Source: Actinomyces massiliensis 4401292 (lineage in GTDB: Bacteria > Actinomycetota > Actinomycetes > Actinomycetales > Actinomycetaceae). From it: DNA of 64,000 nucleotides. The position numbers and the translations under genes were made by a program. This document shows, piece by piece, positions 43,590-51,997 of the stretch. The notes under the pieces are model-generated. The model saw only the letters and a list, made by a program, of their open reading frames with translations. It did not search any database and was not told the DNA's origin. The stretch spans positions 1,438,634 through 1,502,633 of the forward strand of contig NZ_JH711481.1 of the NCBI RefSeq assembly GCF_000269805.1, in the 5' to 3' direction. Numbering within the stretch: the stretch's first letter is position 1; every line of letters starts with the position of its first letter.

Positions 43590-44639
43590 ATGTCTGTATT
43601 GCAAAAAGATTCTGCCGCTGTCGGTTCCGTTCGCGGGCGGGTCCTGCGCCGTCCTCATCCGCGGATTCGCCGTGTCATGACAGCGCTCGTCGTGGTGCTG
43701 GCACTCGTCGGGGTGGTGGGCCTCTATAGGACCTTTGCGGGCCCCGCGGGCGTCGGCCACTTCAGAAGCGCACAGGACAGACAGGAGTACCTCGGGTACT
43801 ACCAGCAGGTCATGGAGACCATGCCCGCCCCCAGCCAGGTGGAAGATGTGATCACGAGCTACGGAACCGTGCGCGTCTACACCTGGGAGAGCGGCGCCGG
43901 GCGGGACTCGCCTCCTGTGGTTCTCCTGCCCGGGCGCGCCTCGGGCGCGCCGATGTGGGCGGTCAATATTCCGCTGCTGATCCAGTCCCGACGAGTCATC
44001 GCATTCGATGCGCTCGGCGACGCCGGTATGTCCGTCCAGTCCGCGCCCCTGACGTCCGCAGACGATCAGGCCGCCTGGGTCGATGAGGTTCTTGCCGACG
44101 TCGCGCCCGACGGGGTCCACCTCGTCGGCCACTCCTTCGGGGGTGCGACCGCCGCGCTCTACGCCCGGATCCACCCCGAGCGGGTGCGCTCCCTGACGCT
44201 GCTGGAAGCCGTCTTCGTCTTCGCGTATCCGCCCGCGGACATCATGGGCTGGACGGTGGTGTCGTCCATACCGGCTCTCCCCGAGGGCTGGCGGAACAAG
44301 GCGCTGGAGCGCATCGGGGGCGAGAAGCTCTCGGGCACCGACCCCATGGAACTCATGATCAAGGCGGGGGCGGAGAAGTTCGACGCCAGTCTGCCCACGC
44401 CGAGCCCGCTGACGGATGAGCAGGCCGAGGCACTGACCATGCCGGTCTATGTGGCGATCGCCGGCAGGAACTCCGTGGCGGGCGGGAGCAAGGCGGTGGA
44501 GCGCGCGCAGAAGATCCTTCCTCAGGCGAGTATTCAGGTGTGGGACAACGCGACTCACTCCCTGCCCATGCAGGAGGCCGAATCGCTCACCCCGGTGCTG
44601 GAGCAGTTCTGGGCGCAGGGCGACACTGGATCCTCGTGA
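43590..44639 (+). CDS. Membrane-anchored alpha/beta hydrolase
   Basis: A 349-residue alpha/beta-hydrolase. The N-terminus has a basic stretch and one membrane span (VMTALVVVLALVGVVGLYRT), so the catalytic domain is probably outside the membrane. The oxyanion region is VVLLPGRASGAPMWAVNIP, the nucleophile elbow is LVGHSFGGATAALYA, and the His is in DNATHSLPMQEAE. The start at 43590 follows a TAGGAT box; longer frames would extend through the divergent promoter. Regulation by the adjacent TetR protein is likely. The substrate is unknown. Confidence 0.85.
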   Translation: MSVLQKDSAAVGSVRGRVLRRPHPRIRRVMTALVVVLALVGVVGLYRTFAGPAGVGHFRSAQDRQEYLGYYQQVMETMPAPSQVEDVITSYGTVRVYTWESGAGRDSPPVVLLPGRASGAPMWAVNIPLLIQSRRVIAFDALGDAGMSVQSAPLTSADDQAAWVDEVLADVAPDGVHLVGHSFGGATAALYARIHPERVRSLTLLEAVFVFAYPPADIMGWTVVSSIPALPEGWRNKALERIGGEKLSGTDPMELMIKAGAEKFDASLPTPSPLTDEQAEALTMPVYVAIAGRNSVAGGSKAVERAQKILPQASIQVWDNATHSLPMQEAESLTPVLEQFWAQGDTGSS

Positions 44640-44650
44640 ACCATGACTCG

Positions 44651-44672
44651 TCTTTACGGCATCTTTACGGCA
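44651..44672 (+). repeat. 11-bp exact tandem duplication upstream of ptsH
   Basis: TCTTTACGGCA occurs twice in immediate succession (44651-44661 and 44662-44672). It ends 21 bases before a TAGTGT -10-like box at 44694-44699. Confidence 0.8.
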
Positions 44673-44795
44673 CCGTCGGCCGTCGAAGTCGGGTAGTGTG
44701 AAGGCGCAATCAGCCGTCGGCTGGTCTCTCGCATCGGCGCGCAGGTGCCGATGCCGCCCCATCGCCGTCGGCCCCATCCCCGTAAGGAGCACTCC

Positions 44796-45062
44796 ATGGC
44801 CCAGGTCACCGCCACCATCGCCTCCAAGGTCGGCCTCCACGCCCGCCCCGCCGCTACCTTCGTCAAGGCAGTCGCTGAGAAGGGCGTTCCAGTCACCATC
44901 GCCAAGGAGGGTGGCGCCCCTGTCGACGCTTCCTCCATCCTGGGAGTCATGACGCTCGGAGCCGGTTTCGGCGACGTCGTCACCCTGGCCTCCGACGCTG
45001 ACGGCGCCGACAGCGCTCTCAGCGAGCTGAAGGACCTGCTCGAGACGGATCTCGACGCCTGA
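44796..45062 (+). CDS. ptsH: Phosphocarrier protein HPr
   Basis: An 88-residue PTS phosphocarrier. The active-site His is in SKVGLHARPAATFV (residue about 15). The Ser regulatory site region is VDASSILGVMTLGA, with Ser46 in the usual position. TAAGGAG lies seven bases before the ATG. No ptsI or EII gene is adjacent, so it is monocistronic with its own promoter and a strong terminator. The 11-bp repeat upstream may be a regulator site. Confidence 0.96.
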   Translation: MAQVTATIASKVGLHARPAATFVKAVAEKGVPVTIAKEGGAPVDASSILGVMTLGAGFGDVVTLASDADGADSALSELKDLLETDLDA

Positions 45063-45102
45063 GTCGCCGTCATCGACGTCAGTCGGTCACAAACCCAGTA
45101 AT

Positions 45103-45148
45103 ACGCAGGCGGGGGCGGCCACCACACGGTGGCCGCCCCCGCCTGCGT
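45103..45148 (+). terminator. Stem-loop terminator after ptsH
   Basis: A 21-bp perfect stem (45103-45123 with 45128-45148) with a four-base ACAC loop begins 40 bases after the HPr stop. Confidence 0.85.
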
Positions 45149-45232
45149 CGTGCCTCTCAGTGCTCCCCAGCGCCTCCCAGCGCCCCCTGTGTTAAGGAGC
45201 TGAGAGGCCGGGGAGTCGGGCGCGCTCGAACC

Positions 45233-45529
45233 TCAGCGCGAGTTCTGCTCGATCTCGCCCCCCGCTGTATCCGCTGTATCGGCTGTATCGGTGATGCCCT
45301 CATCCCCGGACGCCCCGCGCGGCTCCGCCACCCACCACAGGATCATGAGGATGGCGATGACCACCAGGCCCAGGCCGGACCACAGGTTGGCGTTGACGCC
45401 GCCGGTTTTGGCCGTCTCATCGGGTCCGTTGAGGAAGGCCGAGCAGACGAGCAGGAACAGGCCGATGATGCTCAGGACGGCGCCGATGACGACGCGGATG
45501 TCGGCCAGGGAGCGAGTAGGTGTCTTCAT
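45233..45529 (-). CDS. Small two-span membrane protein downstream of the SSS symporter
   Basis: A 98-residue protein with two membrane segments (VVIGAVLSIIGLFLLVCSAF and LWSGLGLVVIAILMILWWVA) and an acidic Asp/Thr/Ala-repeat tail. I do not recognise the family. It begins 12 bases after the stop of the sodium symporter gene on the same strand, so it is probably cotranscribed and may be an accessory subunit, as small membrane proteins are for some SSS transporters. Confidence 0.7.
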   Translation of the reverse strand: MKTPTRSLADIRVVIGAVLSIIGLFLLVCSAFLNGPDETAKTGGVNANLWSGLGLVVIAILMILWWVAEPRGASGDEGITDTADTADTAGGEIEQNSR

Positions 45530-45541
45530 CAGTGGCTCCGA

Positions 45542-47299
45542 TCAGTGGAAGACGAGATTGAGCAGGATGACGAGTCCGCCGGACAGCAGCGCCAGGGGGA
45601 CCGGGCGGCGGAACCAGGCCAGCTCGCCGGCCGCCGGATCGCGCCGCTCGGATGCGGGCGTCAGCGAGTAGACGAAGCCCTTGAGTTGGCTGTCCGGGCG
45701 CGGTGCCGTGACGAGGGAGACCGCCACGGTCACCACGACGTCGACGGCGAAGGCGATGCCTGCGGCCAGGAAGGCGGCTCCCTGACCGGGGAAGCTGACG
45801 ATGTGGTTCCAGTTGAGGATGTTGACGGCCAGGGCTGCGAGCGTTCCGGCTGTCAGGCCCGCCCAGCCGCCGTGGTTCGTCGCGCGCTTCCAGAACATGC
45901 CGATGATGAAGGTGGCGAACAGGGGCGCGTTGAACATGGAGAAGAGCTGCTGGAGATAGTCCATGAGGTTGGAGTAGGTCGAGGCGATCAGCGCCGTGAA
46001 GATCGCGACGATCGTGGCCACGCCGGTGGCGATGTGCCCCATGCGCAGGTACCGGGCGTCGTCGGCGTCCTTGTTGACGTAGCGCTGGTAGAGATCCACG
46101 GTGAAGACCGTGTTGAAGGCCGAGATGTTCGCCGCCATGCCGGCCATGAAGGAGGCCAGGAGTCCGGTGATCGCCAGGCCCAGCAGGCCGTTGGGCAGCA
46201 CATCGCGCATGAGCAGCAGGACGGCGTCGTTGTACTTGATGTCCCCGAGCCCGGCATCGGTCCCCGTCAGTGTGCCGAGCTTGAGGTCGTGGATCTCGCT
46301 CACGAGCACCGCGGCCACCATGCCGGGGATGATGACGAGGAAGGGCACGAGCATCTTGGCGAAGGTGCCCACGATCGGCGCCGAGCGCGCTGAGGAGATG
46401 GAATCGGCGGCCATGGCGCGCTGGACCTCGACGAAGTTGGTGGTCCAGTAGCCGAAGGACAGCACGAAGCCCAGGCCGAAGACGATGCCGATGACCGACA
46501 ACGTCGAGGAGCTGAAGCCCGACAGGAGCACGCCGGGCCAGGAGTGCAGCTGAGCGTCGGCGCTGGCGTAGGCCCCCGTCCCGTGGGCGGTGGCATCGGC
46601 GATGATCGACTCCTTCAGGCCGCCCCAGCCTCCGACCCGGTGCAGACCGACCAGGGTCAGGGGGAGCAGCGCGGCGACGATGACGAAGAACTGCAGAACC
46701 TCGTTGTAGATCGCCGCGGACAGGCCGCCGAGGGTGATGTAGGAGAAGACGATGATGGCGGCGACGACGAGTGCCACCCACAAGGGCCAGCCCAGCAGGC
46801 GCTGCACGATCGAGCCCAGCAGGTAGAGGTTGACGCCGGCGATGAGCAGCTGCGCCAGGGCGAAGGACAGGGCGTTGATCAGATGGGCCGCGGTCCCGTA
46901 GCGGCGGAACATGAACTCCGGAACCGAGCGGACCTTGGAGCCGTAGTAGAAGGGCATCATGACCAGGCCGAGGAAGATCATCGCCGGGATCGCGCCGATC
47001 CAGAAGTAGTGGAAGGTCGGCAGGCCGTATTGGGCCCCGTTGGCGGACATGCCCATGATCTCCACGGCGCCCAGGTTGGCCGAGACGAAGGCGATGCCGG
47101 TGACCCAGGCGGGCAGTGAGCGCCCGGAGGTGAGGAACTCGTCGGAGGAGGCCGCCTTGCGCCTGGCCATGAATCCCACGCCGATGACGAAGGCGAAGTA
47201 GATGATGATCGGGAAGTAGTCGTACCAGCGAGCATCGATGAGCGTGGAGCCGGAGGAGCTCGCGCTGAGGATGGGGACTGAGACTGGTAGGGATGTCAT
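45542..47299 (-). CDS. Sodium:solute symporter (SSS family)
   Basis: A 585-residue transporter with 13-14 membrane spans, resembling vSGLT-type sugar symporters. Characteristic segments are AYFVIGVGFMARRKAASSDEF-like sequence after the first span, GRSLPAWVTGIAFVSANLGA, a GYWTTNFVEVQRAMAA loop, and FMAGMAANISAFNTVFTVDLYQ, the SSS signature region. Sugars, myo-inositol and similar polyols are plausible substrates, but none can be assigned. It is followed by a small membrane-protein gene. Confidence 0.93.
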   Translation of the reverse strand: MTSLPVSVPILSASSSGSTLIDARWYDYFPIIIYFAFVIGVGFMARRKAASSDEFLTSGRSLPAWVTGIAFVSANLGAVEIMGMSANGAQYGLPTFHYFWIGAIPAMIFLGLVMMPFYYGSKVRSVPEFMFRRYGTAAHLINALSFALAQLLIAGVNLYLLGSIVQRLLGWPLWVALVVAAIIVFSYITLGGLSAAIYNEVLQFFVIVAALLPLTLVGLHRVGGWGGLKESIIADATAHGTGAYASADAQLHSWPGVLLSGFSSSTLSVIGIVFGLGFVLSFGYWTTNFVEVQRAMAADSISSARSAPIVGTFAKMLVPFLVIIPGMVAAVLVSEIHDLKLGTLTGTDAGLGDIKYNDAVLLLMRDVLPNGLLGLAITGLLASFMAGMAANISAFNTVFTVDLYQRYVNKDADDARYLRMGHIATGVATIVAIFTALIASTYSNLMDYLQQLFSMFNAPLFATFIIGMFWKRATNHGGWAGLTAGTLAALAVNILNWNHIVSFPGQGAAFLAAGIAFAVDVVVTVAVSLVTAPRPDSQLKGFVYSLTPASERRDPAAGELAWFRRPVPLALLSGGLVILLNLVFH

Positions 47300-47404
47300 A
47301 GGAGTCCTAGAGGTGTGCAGATCGTGACGGGCGGCGTTGCCCGGCGCCGATCACTCTACGTCGTGAGCGTGAGGCGCATTACCGAAATGGGAGGATCATG
47401 TTGA

Positions 47405-48139
47405 ATGCGGGGCATGAGTCTTGCGCGGTCAGCCCACCGATCCCGGGGTCCGCAGGGCATGATGCTGCACATGGATCTGCACATGAATCTGCACATGGAT
47501 ACAGCCCTGCTCGTCAAGGCATTCGGGGCGTTCTTCGCCATCATGAATCCTTTCGTCAACCTGCCCCTGTTCCTGAGCCTGACGACCGGTCAGGAGGCCG
47601 CCCAGCAGCGCCGGACCGCCTGGCGCACCGTTGTCTTCAGTGCGGTCATGTGCGCAGTGGTGGCGGTGGCCGGCACAACGCTCCTGGGCTTCTTCGGCGT
47701 CAATGTGGACGACTTCCGGGTGGCCGGAGGGATCGTTCTGCTCATCATCGCTCTGGGCATGCTCAGCGGGCGCGGGGCGAGTGCCCATGAGGGCACCTCG
47801 GCGGAGAAGGAGCACGCCACTGAGCGGGTCGGGACCGCGGATGTCTCCTTCTACCCCATGACCTTCCCGATCCTCGTAGGACCCGGCACGATCACGACCA
47901 TCATCGTCATGGTGTCCCAGGGGGAGAGCGTGACCGGCAAGCTCACAGTGGCGCTCGCGCTGTTCGCCGTTCTGGCGATCCTGGGGGTCGTGCTCCATTT
48001 CTCCAGTGTCATCGGCCACCACATGTCGATGACGCTGCGCACCATCATGACCCGTCTCATGGGCATGATCCTGGCGGCGATCGCCATTGGAATGCTGAGC
48101 GCCGGCCTGAAGGACCTTCTGCCCGGTCTGGCGGGCTAG
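47405..48139 (+). CDS. MarC-family membrane protein
   Basis: A protein of up to 244 residues with six spans of the MarC/NAAT family, whose transport role is not settled. FFAIMNPFVNLPLFLSLT, TTLLGFFGVNVDDFRVAGGIVL and YPMTFPILVGPGTITTII are family motifs. The start is uncertain: ATG 47405 has GGGAGG about ten bases upstream, but the family usually begins near ATG 47495 (MDTALLVKAF). The extra 30 residues include a repeated LHMDLHMNLHMD. Confidence 0.88.
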   Translation: MRGMSLARSAHRSRGPQGMMLHMDLHMNLHMDTALLVKAFGAFFAIMNPFVNLPLFLSLTTGQEAAQQRRTAWRTVVFSAVMCAVVAVAGTTLLGFFGVNVDDFRVAGGIVLLIIALGMLSGRGASAHEGTSAEKEHATERVGTADVSFYPMTFPILVGPGTITTIIVMVSQGESVTGKLTVALALFAVLAILGVVLHFSSVIGHHMSMTLRTIMTRLMGMILAAIAIGMLSAGLKDLLPGLAG

Positions 48140-48142
48140 GGG

Positions 48143-48159
48143 TGTCCCAAAACGGGACA
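48143..48159 (+). terminator. Short inverted repeat after marC
   Basis: TGTCCC and GGGACA flank a five-base AAAAC loop just after the marC stop; it is a plausible weak terminator. Confidence 0.4.
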
Positions 48160-48336
48160 AACGGTGCGGCTGCGTCGGACAGCGCGCAGGCGACTGTTGG
48201 AATAATGCGGTTTCTCGCAGCGTCTTGAGGTGCGATTGCGGCGTTTGTCCCGGATTTGGACATGCTGGGCTCTCGGGGCGAGGTTCGGACCGCCCGTCGT
48301 CCTGTCGCCGGGGAAGTACCCGTCTCGCGCGCCCGG

Positions 48337-48342
48337 TAGGGT
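48337..48342 (+). promoter_or_regulatory. -10 box for a leaderless rnhA start
   Basis: TAGGGT lies seven bases before ATG 48350. Confidence 0.45.
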
Positions 48343-48349
48343 GGCGGGC

Positions 48350-48964
48350 ATGACGATCATCGCCGCCGCGGACGGCTCCGCGCTCGGGAATCCCGGACCC
48401 GCCGGTTGGGCCTGGTACGTGGATGAGGACTGCTGGGCGGCGGGCGGCTGGCCGGAGTCGACGAATAACCGCGGTGAGCTCACCGCCGTCCTCGAGCTTC
48501 TGCGCGCCACCGCCGGTACCGGTGAGGACCTGCTGATCCAGGCGGACTCGCAGTACGTCATCAACTCCCTGACCAAGTGGCGCCACGGCTGGAAGAAGCG
48601 GGGATGGCGCAAGGCCGATGGCAAGCCGGTCCTCAATGACGACCTCATGAAGGCCCTCGATGCCGAGTTGGCAGGGCGCACCGTGCGCTTCGAATGGGTG
48701 CGCGGGCACGTGGGGCATCCCCTGAACGAGGCTGCTGATTCACGGGCCCGCGCAGCCGCCACCGCCTATCAGCAGGGCGCGGCCGTGCCCGCGGGCCCGG
48801 GCTGGCCGGGCGCGGGCGGTGATGCCGGCGGCGCTCGCGGCTCAGTGACGGCGGGCGCCGAGGGCTCTGAGTCCTCCGCCGCATCCAGCGACGCCGAGGT
48901 CGTCCCCGGTGCCACCGCCGCCCGTCGCGCCCGTCTTCGCCAGGACGAGGGGATGCTCTTCTAG
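48350..48964 (+). CDS. rnhA: Ribonuclease HI
   Basis: It degrades the RNA strand of RNA-DNA hybrids. The DEDD residues are visible: AAADGSALGNPGPAGWAW (Asp), NNRGELTAVLELL (Glu), IQADSQYVINSL (Asp) and RGHVGHPLNEAADSRARAAA (His and Asp). The product is 204 residues. The catalytic domain ends near residue 147, and an Ala/Gly/Ser-rich C-terminal extension of about 57 residues without homology follows. Confidence 0.95.
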   Translation: MTIIAAADGSALGNPGPAGWAWYVDEDCWAAGGWPESTNNRGELTAVLELLRATAGTGEDLLIQADSQYVINSLTKWRHGWKKRGWRKADGKPVLNDDLMKALDAELAGRTVRFEWVRGHVGHPLNEAADSRARAAATAYQQGAAVPAGPGWPGAGGDAGGARGSVTAGAEGSESSAASSDAEVVPGATAARRARLRQDEGMLF

Positions 48965-49138
48965 CGTTTCTAGCTTTCTGTCGCGCGTCAGTTCGTCGGC
49001 CTCCGTCCGGCGAACGAGGGCGGTCGTTGCGAGAAGCCTGCAGCCCTCAAGCTGGTCGAAAGCTAGCCGGCGCTTCTTCACAGGAACAGCACAGGAGGAG
49101 CAGGCCGGCGGCACAAGGCCGCCCAGCAGTCTGAAGGC

Positions 49139-49651
49139 ATGACCACGAGCCTCGCCCTCCCCGCTCAGCCGGCTCTTCCGGCTCTCCCGAGTATCCCGAC
49201 CGACCTGACATCCGTCCTGCGGACTCTGAGGATGCTCCGCCGCCGTTTGCCCACGGTGGTCCTCTTCGCCACCGTCTCCTTCTCCAGCTGGACGCTGGAC
49301 TACGTTCTCGCGCTGACACTCAACTCCGTGACGGGCTCGGTCCTCCTCGCTGTCGTCGGCGCGCGTCTGGTCTCCTGCACCGTGAGCTTCCTGCTCAACC
49401 GCCGTCTGTTCCGGGCGGCCCCGGAGACCTTCATGCGCTCGGCATTCGGCTACGCGGCCGTTCAGGGAACCACGACGACCACCTCCTACCTGGCGATCGC
49501 CGTCCTCACCTGGGCGGGGATGCCGCTGTGGCTGGCCAAGATCCTCGTCGACTCCAGCCTTTTCGGGCTCAACTACCTGCTGCAGTCCCGACTGGTCTAC
49601 CGCTCCGGTTCGACGGCGCCCCACGTCGGGATCAGGGCCGCAGCGGCCTGA
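49139..49651 (+). CDS. GtrA-like membrane protein
   Basis: A 170-residue GtrA/DPMS1-like protein with four membrane spans, associated in other bacteria with flipping polyprenyl-linked sugars for cell-envelope glycans. VLFATVSFSSWTLDYVLALT, SCTVSFLLNRRLFR and LFGLNYLLQSRLVYR are typical. The first 20 residues are Ala/Leu/Pro repeats. No glycosyltransferase is adjacent. It is convergent with the response regulator gene. Confidence 0.85.
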   Translation: MTTSLALPAQPALPALPSIPTDLTSVLRTLRMLRRRLPTVVLFATVSFSSWTLDYVLALTLNSVTGSVLLAVVGARLVSCTVSFLLNRRLFRAAPETFMRSAFGYAAVQGTTTTTSYLAIAVLTWAGMPLWLAKILVDSSLFGLNYLLQSRLVYRSGSTAPHVGIRAAAA

Positions 49652-49736
49652 ATAGCCGAGACGGTCGAGCCTGCGGGTGACCCAGGTCGGCCGTCCGGCG
49701 GGTGGGACAGGGCCGGGAACGGAGCGCGAGGGCAGA

Positions 49737-50450
49737 TCAAGACTGGGCGTCGCGCAAGAGGATGACGAGCTGCACGCGGTCGCGCAGATTCAGTTTGCCC
49801 AGGATGCGGGTGACGTTCTTCTTCACCGAGTCGGCGGCGATGGTGAGGCGCTGGGCGATCTCGGCGTTGGTCAGGCCCTGGGCGACGAGCTCGGCCACCT
49901 CGCGCTCGCGCGGGCTGAGCATGCCCAGTTGCTGCTGGGCGGCGCGCTGCTGCGGGGTGACGATGGGGCGGAGCATGTGGCGGTTGAGCAGCTCGCGGGT
50001 GATGCGCGGGGTGAGAATGGCGTCCCCGGAGTCGACCGCGCGCAGCGCCTGGTGGAGCTGGGCCGTGCGGGTGTCCTTGAGGAGGAAGCCCGACGCCCCT
50101 GCGGACAGGGCGCCGAAGGCGTAGTCGTCCTGGTCGTAGGTGGTCATCACCAGCGTCCTGATGGCGGGGTAGAGCTGGGCGATGCGCGCGGTGGCGTCGA
50201 TCCCGTTGAGCACCGGCATGCGCACATCCATGAGGACGACGTCGGGCAGGGGGCGCCCATTGGCGGTCAGTGCGGCGAGCTGGTCGAGGGCGTCCTGGCC
50301 GTTGGCGGCCTGGGCGATGACGTCGAGGTCATCTGCCCGATTGACCATGAGGGCCAGGCCCATGCGGGCCGCCCGCTGGTCGTCGACGATCATGACGGTG
50401 ATGACGGGACGGCCTGGACCGACCGGGCCGGTGGGGATCGTGCTCGTCAT
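49737..50450 (-). CDS. NarL/LuxR-family response regulator
   Basis: A 237-residue two-component regulator. The receiver domain (residues about 18-135) has VMIVDDQ for the acidic pocket, the phospho-Asp in VVLMDVRMPVLNG, and the conserved Lys in FLLKDT. A LuxR helix-turn-helix (about 170-230) follows with LSPREREVAELVAQGLTNAEIA. The start at 50450 overlaps the stop of the kinase gene (ATGA); the longer upstream frame is spurious. It is the last gene of the ABC-ABC-ABC-kinase-regulator operon and likely activates it. Confidence 0.95.
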   Translation of the reverse strand: MTSTIPTGPVGPGRPVITVMIVDDQRAARMGLALMVNRADDLDVIAQAANGQDALDQLAALTANGRPLPDVVLMDVRMPVLNGIDATARIAQLYPAIRTLVMTTYDQDDYAFGALSAGASGFLLKDTRTAQLHQALRAVDSGDAILTPRITRELLNRHMLRPIVTPQQRAAQQQLGMLSPREREVAELVAQGLTNAEIAQRLTIAADSVKKNVTRILGKLNLRDRVQLVILLRDAQS

Positions 50451-51997
50451 GCGCGCGCGGGCTCCTGGAACGGGATGACGGCGTGCACTCTCCAGCCTCC
50501 TTCGGGGGCGGGGCCGGCGGTCAGGCTGCCGCCGTGCTCGTGAACCAGGCCGGTCAGATTGGCCAGGCCGTGGCCGGCGGGTCGCTCCTCCCACAGGGCG
50601 GGCCTGCCGTCGTCGGTGAGCGTCAGGATGGTGGCGGAGACGGTGTGGTCCAGGGAGAGGACGACGCGGCTGGCGCCGTCGGCGTGGCGCATGGCATTGG
50701 TCAGTGCCTCGCGGGCGACGGTGTACACCAGCGCGCCGGTGGCCGGGCTCTCGGGCCGATGCCCGGTCTCGGTCAGGGTGGCGCTGAGACCGGTGGCCCT
50801 CACCGTGGTCAGCAGGCTGTCGATATCGGCCCAGCCGCGCGGCCCGGTGGATGAGTCTGCAGGGTAGGCGATGGAGTCGGTGATGTCGTCGGACGTCTGG
50901 GATGCGCGTGATTCTCTACTTTCGGAGCCCTGGCCCCGGGAGGAGCCGGCCCTGCCGGCAACGGCTGGGGGCGGGTGGAGGGCGGAGACGGCCTTCCTGG
51001 TGTCGGCCAGCCCGTCGCGGGCGAGGGCGTTGATGGTGCCGATGGCCTCGTCGAGGTCGGGGTCGGCGCTGGTGCCGCGCAGTCCTTCGGACAGGGCGAT
51101 GATGGCGGTGAGGTCGTGTCCTACCGAATCGTGCAGCTCTCCGGCCACGCGCGCCTGACGACGGGCGGTATCCCGCTGCGCGGCCAGTCTGCGCTCCGCG
51201 GCCCTCGCCGCGAGCTGGGCGTCGCGATGCTCCAGTGTCCGCCTGCGGGACCGGGAGAGCAGCGCCGCCGTGACGACCAAGGCGATGGTGAGGAATGCCG
51301 GTACGAGCCGTGAGATCAGGGGGAAGGGAGAACTGATGAGGAAGCCGGGCACGATGTCGCACGCGGTCGCCAGAATCAGGCCGATGGCGCAGCGCACCGG
51401 GCCCGTGCCCGTTGTGGCGATGAGTGCGTAAACGGCGATCAGCAGCGGCGTGCCGAGTCCTGCTCCGGCTCCCAGGAACTCCCCCAGGACTGAGGCGATT
51501 CCGGTCAGGGCGATGACCGTCAGCGGCCAGCGGCGCCTGCCCACCAGGCAGGCGACGACGAGCAGATTGGCCACCGCCCAGTGCCAGGTCTGCACCTCGG
51601 CATTGCCCGCCATCGGCAACTTCCACAGGAGCAGCTGGTAAAAACCGGATGCTGCTGCACCGATCCACGCTCCTGCGGGGCGCGTGCGCCAGGCCTCGGC
51701 GATCTGATCCAGGAAGGTGCGCGGGGCTCTCGCGGGAATCATGCCCTCGTCCTCGGTCCCGGCCCCGTCGTCAGTCGGGAGTGGAGCCGAGACCGGGCCG
51801 GCGGCAGATGCGGACGGACCGTACGGGTCGCGAGCCGGAGTAGGGGGTAGGGCGCTCATAGGAGTGGTCTGATTCGGTGAGGACGATGCAGCCGGGGAAT
51901 GTGCTGGATACCTGGATGCGTGGCGGTCGGAGACTGCGGTGCCGTAACCGGGAGTGTCAGCAGCGTGGTCAAGTGTATTCAGCGGAGTCGTCGTCAT
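50447..51997 (-). CDS. Sensor histidine kinase (HisKA_3 type)
   Basis: A 516-residue membrane kinase for the adjacent regulator. The first 120 residues are hydrophilic and Ser/Pro/Ala-rich. About five membrane spans follow. The dimerisation/phosphoacceptor box is RVAGELHDSVGHDLTAIIAL, and the ATPase domain includes REALTNAMRHADGAS and GHGLANLTGLVHEHGG. A Ser/Arg/Gln-rich low-complexity insertion (nucleotides 50845-50965) separates the two catalytic domains. The start at 51997 overlaps the permease stop (ATGA). Confidence 0.93.
   Translation of the reverse strand: MTTTPLNTLDHAADTPGYGTAVSDRHASRYPAHSPAASSSPNQTTPMSALPPTPARDPYGPSASAAGPVSAPLPTDDGAGTEDEGMIPARAPRTFLDQIAEAWRTRPAGAWIGAAASGFYQLLLWKLPMAGNAEVQTWHWAVANLLVVACLVGRRRWPLTVIALTGIASVLGEFLGAGAGLGTPLLIAVYALIATTGTGPVRCAIGLILATACDIVPGFLISSPFPLISRLVPAFLTIALVVTAALLSRSRRRTLEHRDAQLAARAAERRLAAQRDTARRQARVAGELHDSVGHDLTAIIALSEGLRGTSADPDLDEAIGTINALARDGLADTRKAVSALHPPPAVAGRAGSSRGQGSESRESRASQTSDDITDSIAYPADSSTGPRGWADIDSLLTTVRATGLSATLTETGHRPESPATGALVYTVAREALTNAMRHADGASRVVLSLDHTVSATILTLTDDGRPALWEERPAGHGLANLTGLVHEHGGSLTAGPAPEGGWRVHAVIPFQEPARA

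Noticed and set aside
48970-49066. CTAGCTTTC/GAAAGCTAG inverted repeat between rnhA and gtrA
   Set aside because: Nine-base arms separated by 79 bases are weak evidence; there are no direct repeats or transposase to suggest a mobile element.
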